From CAVSIS01 sp963814875 (GTDB lineage: Bacteria; Acidobacteriota; Thermoanaerobaculia; Thermoanaerobaculales; Sulfomarinibacteraceae): 64,000 nt of DNA. The notes beneath the pieces were generated by a model that was not told where the DNA came from, made no database searches, and was given only the letters and a program-made list of their open reading frames with translations. Location: positions 62,001 through 126,000 of the forward strand of contig CAWFFJ010000018.1 of the NCBI GenBank assembly GCA_963814875.1. Reading direction: 5' to 3'. A program made the position numbers and the translations under genes. This document shows positions 56,411 through 64,000 of the stretch, in pieces. Positions within the stretch are counted from its first letter, which is position 1, and the number at the start of each line of letters is the position of its first letter.

Positions 56411-57379
56411 ATGACCCGGCAGGCGCTCAGCCGCTGCCTCGCCCTGATCCCGCTCGTCTGGCTGATCGTCACGCTGACCTTCGTGGCCGTCCACGCGGTG
56501 CCGGGCAGCTACGCGGAGACGCTCGACAACCCCCGACTGACTCCGGCCGCGCGGGAGATCATCCGCCATCGCTTTGGCCTCGACCAGCCGCTGGGGCAGC
56601 AGTACCTCCTGTGGCTGAAGGCCGTGGTCCAGGGTGACCTCGGGGTCTCCTTTCTCTATCGCAAGCCGGTGGCCGAAGTGGTCGCACAGGCCCTCCCTGC
56701 CACGGCACTTCTTGCCGCGACAGCCCTGACCATCGACCTTCTGCTCGGGCTGGCGATCGCACTGGCATCCGTACGGCGGCCTCACGGTCGGCTCGATCGG
56801 GCTCTCTCCGCAGTGTCCCTGGCGGTCTGGGGCATGCCGACGTTCTGGCTCGCCGGGATCGCGGTCCTGGTTTTCTCCGTCCAGCTGGGCTGGCTGCCGG
56901 CATCTCACGTCCACGACGTCGGCGCCGAGGCCATGGCTCCAGCGGCACAACTGCTGGATCTGCTGCGTCATCTGCTCCTGCCCGCGGGCTGCCTCGGCGT
57001 GGTCGGAGCGGCCTCGACCAGCCGGTACCTGCGGTCGAGCCTGCTCGAGCTCCGCTCGGCACCCTTCCTGCTTGCGGCCCGGGCCCGCGGCATCGGCGGG
57101 CTCCGTCTCGTCCTCGTTCACGCGCTGCGCCCCGCACTGCTGCCGATTGTGACCCTGACCGGGTTGTCGCTGCCGATGCTGGTCTCGGGTTCGCTGGTGA
57201 TCGAGGTCATCTTCGCGTGGCCGGGAATGGGCCGGGTCCTGTGGACCGCGGCCTGGGCCCGAGACGTACCGGTCGTCCTCGCCGTCACCCTGCTTGGCGC
57301 GGTGGCGGTGGTGCTGGGCAACCTCGTCGCCGACCTCGTCTACGGGTTGGTCGACCCGCGCGTCAGGGCGGCACGATGA
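56411..57379 (+). CDS. Peptide ABC transporter permease, DppB type
   Basis: A 322-residue inner-membrane permease with six helices. The N-terminal segment has the DppB-type Phe-Gly-Leu-Asp-Gln-Pro-Leu-Gly-Gln-Gln-Tyr, and the EAA loop Ala-Ala-Arg-Ala-Arg-Gly for the ATPase contact is near residue 220. It starts 28 bp after the lipoprotein gene and overlaps the next permease by 4 bp (ATGA). Confidence 0.9.
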   Translation: MTRQALSRCLALIPLVWLIVTLTFVAVHAVPGSYAETLDNPRLTPAAREIIRHRFGLDQPLGQQYLLWLKAVVQGDLGVSFLYRKPVAEVVAQALPATALLAATALTIDLLLGLAIALASVRRPHGRLDRALSAVSLAVWGMPTFWLAGIAVLVFSVQLGWLPASHVHDVGAEAMAPAAQLLDLLRHLLLPAGCLGVVGAASTSRYLRSSLLELRSAPFLLAARARGIGGLRLVLVHALRPALLPIVTLTGLSLPMLVSGSLVIEVIFAWPGMGRVLWTAAWARDVPVVLAVTLLGAVAVVLGNLVADLVYGLVDPRVRAAR

Positions 57380-58374
57380 ACCCCTGGCGCGGCAATCGCC
57401 GGCTTCTCTCCGGCCTGATCGTCGTCGTGACCATCTCCATGGCCTGCATGGTCGGCCCGTGGCTGCTCGGGGCCCCACCCTCTGCGGATCCGGTGCGAGG
57501 CTCTCTGCTGCCGCCACTGACCCGCGTGGAGGTCATCGTGACCGCCGACGGCGAGACCTTGGTCGGACGCCGTGTCGAGGCGAGCTACGGCGTGCTGACG
57601 ATCTTCGGGGGACGAGAGCCACTGGTCGTTCCGGCGGACCGTGTTGTGAGTCGCGGCAGCTACCGCTACTGGCTCGGTACGGACCTGCTCGGGCACGACG
57701 TGCTGTACGATCTCCTGCGCGGCGGGCGCGTGTCCCTCGCCGTGGTCGCACTCAGCCTGCTCCTCTCGTTGACGGCCGGACTGTTTGTCGGCCTCACCGC
57801 CGCCACCGCCGGGCCGGTCGTCGACGGCGCGCTGATGCGGTGTGTCGACGCTCTGCTCGCCTTTCCGGTGCTGTTTCTCATGATCCTGGCCGCGACCCTC
57901 GTCCGGCCCGGGATCGGGGTGCTGGTCGCCTTGCTGGGCCTCACCTCGTGGATGGGGCTCGCCCGTCTCGTGCGCGGCCAGGTGATGGCGATGAAGACGC
58001 GCCCTTTCGTGCTCGCGGCACGGCTCGCGGGGACCCATCGTTTCGGCATGTGGTGGCGTCACTATCTGCCCAATATTGCTGGGCCTGTCGGTCAGGACGC
58101 CGCGCTGCGGATGGGCGATCTGGTGGTCGCCGAGGCGACCCTGTCCTTCCTCGGACTCGGCGTGCCGCCGACCGTCGCAACCTGGGGTTCGATGGTTGCG
58201 GACGGCCAGAGGGCGCTGTCCGACGGGTGGTGGCTGGCGACCCTCCCGGGGTTTGCGATCGTCGCCTTGGTGGTCGGCCTCGCGCTGGTCGCTGACGGGC
58301 TCCGAGAGGGGCTCGACCGGTCTGGGCCTAGAGAGCGGCTCGGCTGGGAGAATCGAGCACCGACGCTGCGCTGA
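57376..58374 (+). CDS. Peptide ABC transporter permease, DppC type, with a periplasmic insertion
   Basis: A 332-residue permease. After the first helix the usual DppC short loop leads to His-Trp-Leu-Gly-Thr-Asp-x-Leu-Gly; here an extra ~50 residues (about 45-95, beta-rich with Val-Thr-Ala-Asp-Gly-Glu-Thr and Phe-Gly-Gly-Arg) are inserted before Trp-Leu-Gly-Thr-Asp-Leu-Leu-Gly-His-Asp. The EAA loop Ala-Ala-Arg-Leu-Ala-Gly-Thr is at about 212-218. With the two genes upstream it forms a three-gene transporter missing its ATPases. They may be elsewhere or shared. Confidence 0.88.
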   Translation: MNPWRGNRRLLSGLIVVVTISMACMVGPWLLGAPPSADPVRGSLLPPLTRVEVIVTADGETLVGRRVEASYGVLTIFGGREPLVVPADRVVSRGSYRYWLGTDLLGHDVLYDLLRGGRVSLAVVALSLLLSLTAGLFVGLTAATAGPVVDGALMRCVDALLAFPVLFLMILAATLVRPGIGVLVALLGLTSWMGLARLVRGQVMAMKTRPFVLAARLAGTHRFGMWWRHYLPNIAGPVGQDAALRMGDLVVAEATLSFLGLGVPPTVATWGSMVADGQRALSDGWWLATLPGFAIVALVVGLALVADGLREGLDRSGPRERLGWENRAPTLR

Positions 58375-58432
58375 TTGGTGAGATTGATCACCGTCACAAC
58401 TTCACACCAGCTGGGTGGAGGGTATACTCGAG

Positions 58433-59800
58433 GTGGTGACCACCGCATCATCACAAGGCCGCGTTCTCGTTGTCGAGGACGAGCCGTCGCTACGCACCGT
58501 ATTCTCAGCCGCCCTGGAGCTGGAGGGGTTTGTCGTCCACGCGGCACACGATGGCGCAAGCGCCATGCAAGCCGCCGAGACCTTCCTGCCCGAGATGGTG
58601 CTGCTCGACCTTCGCCTTCCCGACGCCCACGGTTTCGATCTGATCCCGCGCTTGCGCGGGCTCGACGAGCTGGTCGGGATCGTCGTTTTGACCGCGATCC
58701 ACGAGGTCTCCGTCGTGGTTCGCGCGATGCAGCTCGGGGCCGACGACTTCTTGGTCAAGCCCACCGACATCGACGCGCTCGTCGACACCGTTTCGCGCCA
58801 CCTCAAACGTCGGCGTGTCGAGCGTCGCTACCGTGCGGACAGGGCGCGGTCTCCGCGCTCCCAAGGGTTGGTCGGCGCGTCGCCCCAGATGGAGCGAGTC
58901 AACCAACTCATCGCCCAGGTTGCCGACACCGACGCCACGGTTCTGCTCGAAGGCGAATCCGGAACCGGAAAGGGGCTGGCAGCAGAGCAGATCCACCGTT
59001 TGAGCGGGCGGGCGGGCGGTCCCTTCCTCGATCTCAACTGCGCCGGGCTTTCCATCTCGCTGCTCGAGTCGGAGCTCTTCGGCCACGAGCAGGGCGCGTT
59101 CACAGATGCCTCCCGCGCCAAGCCGGGTCTGCTCGAGATCGCGAGCGGCGGAACGGTCTTCCTCGACGAGATCGGCGACATGCCGTTCGAGGTCCAGAGC
59201 CGATTGTTGAAGGTGCTCGAGGGCCGGCGATTCCGCAGAGTCGGCGGACTGCGCGACCTGACCGCGAACGTGCGCCTGGTGACGGCCTCGAATCGCGACC
59301 TCAAGGCGATGGTCCGAGCCGGTGATTTTCGCCAGGACCTCTTCTATCGACTCCACGTGTTCCTGATCAACATCCCACCCCTGCGCGAGCGACCGGATGA
59401 CATTCTTCCCCTTGCCCATCACTTCTTGAACGAGTTCAACCACTCCATGGGGACGGCCATCGAGGGGCTCGAGACGACTGCGAGCGAGCTGCTGCTGAGC
59501 TACCCCTGGCCGGGCAACGCCCGTGAGCTGCGCAACGTCGTCGAGCGGGCGGTGATCCTCGCTCGCGAGGGCCGCATCGGCGTGCACCACCTTCCGAGCG
59601 ACCTGTCCCCTCGCCTGCACCGCGGATCGTCCGGAAACAGCGGCGCGCTCAAGGCCCTGTCCGAGATGGAAAACGACCACATCGAGCGCGTGCTCGAGGC
59701 GACTGGCGGCAACATCAAGCGGGCTGCCGAGATCCTGGGCGTGTCGCGGACCACGCTATACAAGAAGATCCGCACCTACGACATCACGGTGCCGTCGTAG
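58433..59800 (+). CDS. NtrC-family sigma-54 response regulator
   Basis: A 455-residue three-domain activator: receiver (about 8-125; phospho-Asp59 in Leu-Leu-Asp-Leu), AAA+ ATPase (about 145-380; Walker A Gly-Glu-Ser-Gly-Thr-Gly-Lys, Walker B with Phe-Leu-Asp-Glu-Ile-Gly-Asp), and a Fis-type helix-turn-helix (about 425-448). The sigma-54 contact loop reads Gly-Ala-Phe-Thr-Asp-Ala where Gly-Ala-Phe-Thr-Gly-Ala is classical; the Asp form occurs in other activators. The start is GTG 58433 or 58436. No sensor kinase adjoins. The preceding peptide transporter could be a target. Confidence 0.92.
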   Translation: MVTTASSQGRVLVVEDEPSLRTVFSAALELEGFVVHAAHDGASAMQAAETFLPEMVLLDLRLPDAHGFDLIPRLRGLDELVGIVVLTAIHEVSVVVRAMQLGADDFLVKPTDIDALVDTVSRHLKRRRVERRYRADRARSPRSQGLVGASPQMERVNQLIAQVADTDATVLLEGESGTGKGLAAEQIHRLSGRAGGPFLDLNCAGLSISLLESELFGHEQGAFTDASRAKPGLLEIASGGTVFLDEIGDMPFEVQSRLLKVLEGRRFRRVGGLRDLTANVRLVTASNRDLKAMVRAGDFRQDLFYRLHVFLINIPPLRERPDDILPLAHHFLNEFNHSMGTAIEGLETTASELLLSYPWPGNARELRNVVERAVILAREGRIGVHHLPSDLSPRLHRGSSGNSGALKALSEMENDHIERVLEATGGNIKRAAEILGVSRTTLYKKIRTYDITVPS

Positions 59801-59837
59801 CCGCCTGCAGGGAATAGGCACGGGAGAGCGCAGGCGG
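59801..59837 (+). terminator. Hairpin directly after the response-regulator stop
   Basis: CCGCCTGC and GCAGGCGG form an 8-bp stem with a 21-nt loop, starting at the base after the TAG stop. No T-run. Confidence 0.5.
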
Positions 59838-60008
59838 GGCGCGCGAGGCGCCAAAGGGGGTGTCTACCCCTCAGGCGGCTCTGATGTACTGCGCGGATCG
59901 GGCCGAGTGTGGCCCTGGGGCCGGAGTCGTCGGAGATGAGCTCGGCACCGGCGCCTCTGCTATCCTGACGGTTCGCCGCTTCGGCCGCGGCGAAACACCG
60001 GAGGATGC
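59838..60008. other. Non-coding gap before hemY
   Basis: This part of the 360-bp gap between the regulator and hemY has no supported gene. I see no clear promoter; a minus-strand frame across it lacks protein character. Confidence 0.4.
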
Positions 60009-60164
60009 ATGCCCTCCCCGAGACCAGAACACAGTGAGCGCCGGCTGCGTCCGACCGCGCGACTGCTCGTGGGCGGCGTGGCCAGTCCTCCTTCACCTTC
60101 CTCCCTCAACCCGGCGGCCACACCCGCTTCTCGCGGCACGAGCATGCGGGAGTTGTGGGCGTGA
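60009..60164 (+). CDS. Possible 51-residue leader-type ORF before hemY
   Basis: ATG 60009 with GGAGG 4 nt upstream. It encodes an Arg/Pro/Ser-rich peptide that resembles nothing known, and its stop overlaps the hemY GTG as GTGA. The coupling spacing and ribosome site are suggestive only. Confidence 0.25.
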   Translation: MPSPRPEHSERRLRPTARLLVGGVASPPSPSSLNPAATPASRGTSMRELWA

Positions 60165-61541
60165 CGCGCTGCCGGGTCGCGATCGTCGGCGCCGGCATCA
60201 CCGGGCTCGCCGCGGCCGCCTGGCTCGAGCTCGACGGAGGCGTCAGCGAGCTCCGGGTGCTCGAGGCCGACACGCGTCCGGGTGGCAAGGTTCGCTCGGA
60301 CGAGGTGGACGGGCACGTCCTCGAATGGGGACCGCAGGGCTTCCTCGACTCCGCGCCCGACACTCTCGAGCTGGTGGACGCGGTGGACCTCGGGGCCGCG
60401 CTCGTCCGGGCGGACGAGCGTGGCGCTGATCGTTTCATCGTCCGGGGCGGGCGTCTGCGTCGTGTTCCGACCTCGCCGCTGGCGTTCCTGACCTCGGACA
60501 TCCTCGAGCTCGGTGGCAGGCTCCGCGTCCTGGCGGAACCCTTCGGTCAGCGGCGGCCAGAGGGCGACGAGTCGGTCTTCGACTTTGCCCGCCGGCGCAT
60601 CGGACGTCGAGCGGCGGAGATCCTGGTCGACGCGATGGTCACGGGGGTCTTCGCCGGCGACTCCCGGAGCTTGTCCCTGTCTGCCACCTTTCCGCGCATG
60701 GCGGCGATGGAGGCCGAGCACGGTTCGCTCACCCGCGCGATGGTCGCTCGTATGGTCGCAGCGCGGCGGGAGGGACGGCACGGCGGCGGCCCCGCCGGGC
60801 CGGCCGGAACCCTGACCACCTTTCGCGGGGGCATGAACCGCCTGCCCGAGCGCCTCGCCGAGCGCCTCGGCGACCGCCTGCTGCTGAATGCCCGGCTGTC
60901 CCGGCTTGAGCGCACCGCCGACGGCTTTCACCTCCGCGGCGAGGGGGTCGATCTGGTGGCCGATTCCGTTCTGCTGTCGCTCCCGGCTCACGCCACAGCG
61001 CGGCTGGTGGCCGAGCACGCCCCGGCGGCGGTGCCCGCGTTGGAGGCGATGACGACCGCGCCGATCGCAGTCCACATGGCGTCGTACCGCGACCGCGCAG
61101 CGTTCGGGCGGCCTCTGGATGGCTTCGGGTTTCTCGTCCCGGGTGTCGAAGACCTCGGCATCCTCGGCACGCTCTTCTGCCACGCCATCTTCCCGGGGCA
61201 AGCTCCTGAAGGCAGCCTCTTCCTGCGCACGATGGTCGGTGGTGCTCGGAACCCGAACGGAGCACGACTCGCCGAAGACGCTCTGGACGGAGTCGTACGG
61301 TGATGCACTCGACCAAGTCCTCGGGGGCCGCCCGAGCCCCGACCGGCGGTGGATCGTGCGCTGGCCGGAGGGCATCGCGCAGTATCGCCTGGGGCACCTC
61401 GATCGCGTGGCTGTGGTGGAGGGCGCAGTTCGTAAGGCGGGCCTTGAGGTGGCTGGCTCGCCTTACCGTGGCGTTTCGGTCAATGACTGCATTCGCCAGG
61501 CCCGCGAGGCCGCCCGCCGAATCACCGCACGGTTGTCCTGA
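60161..61541 (+). pseudogene. hemY: Protoporphyrinogen oxidase (HemY type), interrupted by a +1 frameshift
   Basis: The first frame (60161-61303) encodes about 380 residues of an oxygen-dependent FAD protoporphyrinogen oxidase, which makes protoporphyrin IX for heme. The N-terminus has Val-Gly-Ala-Gly-Ile-Thr-Gly-Leu-Ala-Ala-Ala. The frame then ends in TGA. The remainder, with Trp-Pro-Glu-Gly-Ile-Ala-Gln-Tyr-x2-Gly-His and the C-terminal Gly-Val-Ser-Val-Asn-Asp-Cys-Ile, is encoded in the +1 frame to 61541. One extra base near 61270-61303 explains it; the local text is GTA CGG T GAT GCA. It may be a sequencing error, a real mutation, or, less likely, programmed +1 frameshifting at CGG-UGA. The start is GTG 60161. 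Confidence 0.85.
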
Positions 61542-61556
61542 AGGAGAGGTCCGCGC

Positions 61557-62966
61557 TCAGCCCTTCTTCTCCAGCGCTGCCATCAGCTGGGCGCCGAACC
61601 CAGTGACCGTGTTGCTCTGGCGGTCGCCGCCGCGGTCCATGTGCTGGGCGTACTCCTGGCGCTCCTGGTCGCGCAGCTGCGCCCGCACAGAGAGACTGAT
61701 CCGACGGCGCTCCGCATCGACGGAGAGCACCTTGACGGCCACGGTGGCGCCGGGCTCGAACACGGTACGCGGATCGACGTTGCGGTCCTCGCCCAGCTCC
61801 GAGATCGGAATCAGGGCACTGACGCCGGGTTCGAGCTCGACGAAGACGCCGAAGTCGGAGCCGTTCTCGACGACTCCCTCGACCGTCTGGCCCTCCTGGT
61901 AGCGCATCTCGATCCGCTCCCACGGGTCGTGGTCGGGCATCTCACGCAGAGTGAGTCCGATGCGGTGGTTTTCCGGATCGACCTCACGGATCCAGCCTCG
62001 AACCTCCTGACCCACCTCGAAGGTCGGGCCGTCGAGCGCGACTCCCGGGGGCAGCTGGCTGACGTGGAGCAAACCGTCGATGCCGGAGGCGAGCTCGACG
62101 AACGCGCCGAACGGGGCCTTCCGCACCACGACCCCTTCGAACGGGGCACGCACTGCGAAGGTCTCAGCCACCTCGGACCAGGGGTCCTTCTCGAGCTGCT
62201 TGATGCTGAGCGAGATCCGGTTCTTCTCCCGATCGAGGTCGAGGACCTTGACCGTGACCGGCTGGCCCTCTTCGAGGACATTTCGCGGGTTGCCGACGCG
62301 GCGATGGCTGATTTCGGTCACGTGAACCAGACCGTCGACGCCGCCGAGATCGACGAAGGCCCCAAAGTCGGTCAGAGACCGGACCTTGCCTTCGACCACG
62401 GCGCCGACCTCCAGACGCTCCCACGCCTCGCTTCGCGCCTGCTCCTTCTCCTCCCGCATCAGAGCCCCGCGGGACAGCACCAGCTTGCGATCCTCGGTGC
62501 TGTACTCGAGGACCTTGAAGCGGTAGGTCTTGCCAAGGTGCTGGTCGAGATCGTCCGACCTCATGTCGGAGATGTGTGAGGCCGGGCAGAATCCGCGCAT
62601 GCCGGCGACGGTGACGTCGAAGCCGCCCTTGCGACGGCCCACGACCTTGCCCTCCACCGGGAGGTCGTTGGAGAGGGCCTCGCCGAGCTTCTCCTTGAGG
62701 CGCTCCTCGAGCGCGAGGCGACGTGACACTCGGACCTCGTCCTCAACCGATATCACCACGACCTCGACCGGGTCGCCGGTTCCCAGCTCGTCGAGCTCGG
62801 TGCGGTCCAGCACTGCCTCTGACTTGCCACCGATGTCGACCAGGGCAACGTCGCCGTGAATAGCGGCGATGGTTCCCTGGACCACGGCACCGACCGTGAC
62901 CTCCTCGGCGAGGTTGTCCATCAGAGCGTGCTCAAATTCCATCATGTCGCGGGATGTGTCGTTCAT
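61557..62966 (-). CDS. Second multi-S1-domain RNA-binding protein
   Basis: A 469-residue protein with five S1 repeats (about 25-90, 105-170, 185-255, 265-340, 355-425); repeats 3 to 5 have the classic Asp-Phe-Gly-Ala/Val-Phe-Val-Asp/Glu-Leu. It is distinct from the rpsA product at 21806-23956: one repeat fewer and no acidic repeat tail. It may be an S1 paralogue acting in translation or RNA decay. I start at ATG 62966 with GAGG 6 nt upstream; the frame continues back to 63029. Convergent with hemY. Confidence 0.88.
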   Translation of the reverse strand: MNDTSRDMMEFEHALMDNLAEEVTVGAVVQGTIAAIHGDVALVDIGGKSEAVLDRTELDELGTGDPVEVVVISVEDEVRVSRRLALEERLKEKLGEALSNDLPVEGKVVGRRKGGFDVTVAGMRGFCPASHISDMRSDDLDQHLGKTYRFKVLEYSTEDRKLVLSRGALMREEKEQARSEAWERLEVGAVVEGKVRSLTDFGAFVDLGGVDGLVHVTEISHRRVGNPRNVLEEGQPVTVKVLDLDREKNRISLSIKQLEKDPWSEVAETFAVRAPFEGVVVRKAPFGAFVELASGIDGLLHVSQLPPGVALDGPTFEVGQEVRGWIREVDPENHRIGLTLREMPDHDPWERIEMRYQEGQTVEGVVENGSDFGVFVELEPGVSALIPISELGEDRNVDPRTVFEPGATVAVKVLSVDAERRRISLSVRAQLRDQERQEYAQHMDRGGDRQSNTVTGFGAQLMAALEKKG

Positions 62967-63074
62967 GGCAGGCCTCTTGGTCGGAACGCCGCCGCAGGCG
63001 GCGTCCAGCGGGCCGGAATAATACCACACAGGGACCCCCGCTCTCGAGCGTCACGGGGCAGCACATTGGCGTCG

Positions 63075-63080
63075 TACAAT
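63075..63080 (+). promoter_or_regulatory. Putative -10 box of the DUF374 gene
   Basis: TACAAT, with only CGCGCC between it and the ATG at 63087. If used, transcription begins at or beside the start codon. No -35 and no Shine-Dalgarno site are visible. Confidence 0.35.
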
Positions 63081-63086
63081 CGCGCC

Positions 63087-63746
63087 ATGTGGCAGGCGCG
63101 TCTCGCTGGTGAGCTCCTCGGCCTGGTCTTCGTCGGCTGGCGCAGAAGCCTGAGAGCAGAGATTCGCGGCCTGGAACGTCTCGACGAGCATCCGCGGGCG
63201 GTTCTGGCGGTGTGGCACGGACGCATGCAGTGCCCGATCTTCTCGATAGCGAATCGCGGAGTTCTCACCATGGCGTCGCGCTCCGCAGACGGAGAGATCG
63301 CGGCGCGGGCGGTTGCCCGCCTCGGCCTCGTCCCGGCTCGAGGGTCAGCGTGGAAGGGCGGTGCAGAAGCTTACGAGCTGATCCGCACCTGGCTTGAGGA
63401 GGGCCGGGGGGAAATGGTCGGGCTGACGGTCGATGGGCCCCGTGGGCCGATCGCCCAGGCCAAGCGAGGGGCCATTGAGCTTGCTCGGAAGCTCGGGATG
63501 CCGCTCATCCCCACCAGCTTCTCGAGCCGACCGTTCTGGAAGCTGCGATCGTGGGACCACATGATCATCGCTCCCCCGTTCTCCAGGGTCCTCGTGGAGT
63601 TCGGGGAGCCGTTGTGGGTCGCGGCGGACCAGCGTCCGGCCGCGGCACGCGCCGCTCTCAAGGACCGACTCGACGAGATGACCGAGCGCCTCGACATCGA
63701 GCTCCACGGGCGCTCGCTGTGGCCCGAGGTCCCGACTCGGCGCTAA
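63087..63746 (+). CDS. DUF374 lysophospholipid acyltransferase-family protein
   Basis: A 219-residue protein related to lipid A and glycerolipid acyltransferases. A hydrophobic N-terminus (about 5-20) is followed by Val-Trp-His-Gly-Arg-Met (the His-x4-Asp/Glu-type active site is His-Gly-Arg-Met in this family), then Ala-Ser-Arg-Ser-Ala-Asp-Gly-Glu and Ala-Arg-Gly-Ser-Ala-Trp-Lys-Gly-Gly. Thr-Val-Asp-Gly-Pro-Arg-Gly-Pro holds the conserved Gly-Pro motif. DUF374 proteins are thought to acylate lipids of the outer envelope. It is divergent from the S1 gene. Confidence 0.85.
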   Translation: MWQARLAGELLGLVFVGWRRSLRAEIRGLERLDEHPRAVLAVWHGRMQCPIFSIANRGVLTMASRSADGEIAARAVARLGLVPARGSAWKGGAEAYELIRTWLEEGRGEMVGLTVDGPRGPIAQAKRGAIELARKLGMPLIPTSFSSRPFWKLRSWDHMIIAPPFSRVLVEFGEPLWVAADQRPAAARAALKDRLDEMTERLDIELHGRSLWPEVPTRR

Positions 63747-63839
63747 CCTGTCCTCGAGCCATCCCCGCGAGTCCGCGTCCCTCTGGCATCCGGTGAGGTT
63801 ACGAGACACCGTGATGGCCGGTGCAGCCTGCACCACACT

Positions 63840-64000
63840 TTGGCTGCGCTCAGCTATCTGGGCCTCGCCCTGCTTGCCCTCCGGCAACAGCCCCCCGACG
63901 TGCGCGGCAGGCTCCTGTTCTGGTTTTCGGCCGCAGTTGCGCTTGAGCTCTCACTTCCGGCGCAGCTGTCGGACGGCACCATGGCGGAGGTGGTCGGCTC
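63840..64000 (+). CDS. Membrane protein N-terminus, cut by the right edge
   Basis: An open frame to the window end whose first ~50 residues form a hydrophobic helix, a short Arg/Asp loop, and a second hydrophobic helix, resembling the start of multi-pass sensor proteins. The start is uncertain: TTG 63840 is one choice and the frame is also open upstream. About one third of the visible residues are Leu or Ala. No domain can be named. Confidence 0.4.
   Translation, partial: MAALSYLGLALLALRQQPPDVRGRLLFWFSAAVALELSLPAQLSDGTMAEVVG

Noticed and set aside
59080..59115. Gly-Ala-Phe-Thr-Asp-Ala instead of Gly-Ala-Phe-Thr-Gly-Ala in the sigma-54 activator
   Set aside because: This variant is common in NtrC-like activators of related phyla, so it is not strong evidence of lost function.
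59776..60096. A 106-codon minus-strand frame between the regulator and hemY
   Set aside because: Overlaps the 3' end of the regulator, has no recognisable motif and an Arg/Ala/Pro-rich composition expected of shadow frames in GC-rich DNA.
62318..62333. Partial match to a parS site (GGTCACGTGAACC)
   Set aside because: Only about 12 of 16 positions match, and it falls inside the coding sequence of the second S1 protein with no further copies.

Overview
The window looks like one contiguous chromosomal segment of a high-G+C, Gram-negative (diderm) bacterium. The diderm call rests on lpxB, the Lpt lipopolysaccharide export genes (an lptC/lptA fusion, lptB, an lptF/lptG fusion), NuoB/CD/I of complex I, sigma-54 (rpoN), and a sugar-permease-free PTS with HPr kinase. 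This set, with the DUF4388 gene and the gene fusions, best fits Acidobacteriota, perhaps a Thermoanaerobaculia-like lineage; that is inference, since no rRNA or phylogeny is available. There are no insertion sequences, phage genes or CRISPR arrays; nearly everything is core housekeeping.

Layout. 0-6.2 kb (minus strand): nuoB-nuoCD-nuoI, a YdcH-type protein, a phosphatidylserine decarboxylase homologue lacking its key residues, pssA, and an Asd/ArgC-like protein cut by the left edge; a sugar-nucleotide epimerase precedes nuoB. 6.2-15 kb: a DNA glycosylase, a GAF-GGDEF protein, the NfnAB flavoprotein pair, a DUF4388 protein, an ArsR/FmdB pair, tRNA-Leu with a duplicated 3' end, and a TrmJ-type methylase. 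15-21 kb: rhomboid protease, LarA-family protein, cupin plus ferredoxin, and a periplasmic DUF1573 protein interrupted by one in-frame UGA. 21-32 kb: cmk-rpsA-HU, two small membrane proteins, lpxB, rimO, ribF, a PrsW-like protein, a J-domain protein, a PP2C phosphatase and accA. 32-42 kb: one long co-directional run lptCA-lptB-rpoN-hpf-ptsN-hprK-rapZ-EIIA(man)-ptsH-ptsI. 42-50 kb: miaB, a DUF151 nuclease, parA-parB, a cluster of DnaA-box-like repeats, and lptFG. 50-64 kb: a serine hydrolase, scpA-scpB, a DEDD exonuclease, an oligopeptide ABC importer without ATPases, an NtrC-type regulator, a frameshifted hemY, a second multi-S1 protein and a DUF374 acyltransferase.

The most important observation is at 19864-20922. 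A signal-peptide-bearing DUF1573 protein has UGA exactly where the family carries the first Cys of its Ser-Cys-Gly-Cys-Thr motif. The UGA is followed after 18 nt by a 9-bp stem with a 5-nt GU-containing loop, the geometry of a bacterial SECIS element. I read this as a probable selenoprotein, which I do not recognise from the commonly listed bacterial selenoprotein families. Second-tier observations are the Psd homologue without pyruvoyl serine or catalytic histidine, the tRNA-anchored 79-bp direct repeat, the DnaA-box cluster beside parAB, the 13-copy heptapeptide tail on ribosomal protein S1, a CTG start on lptB, and the hemY frameshift.
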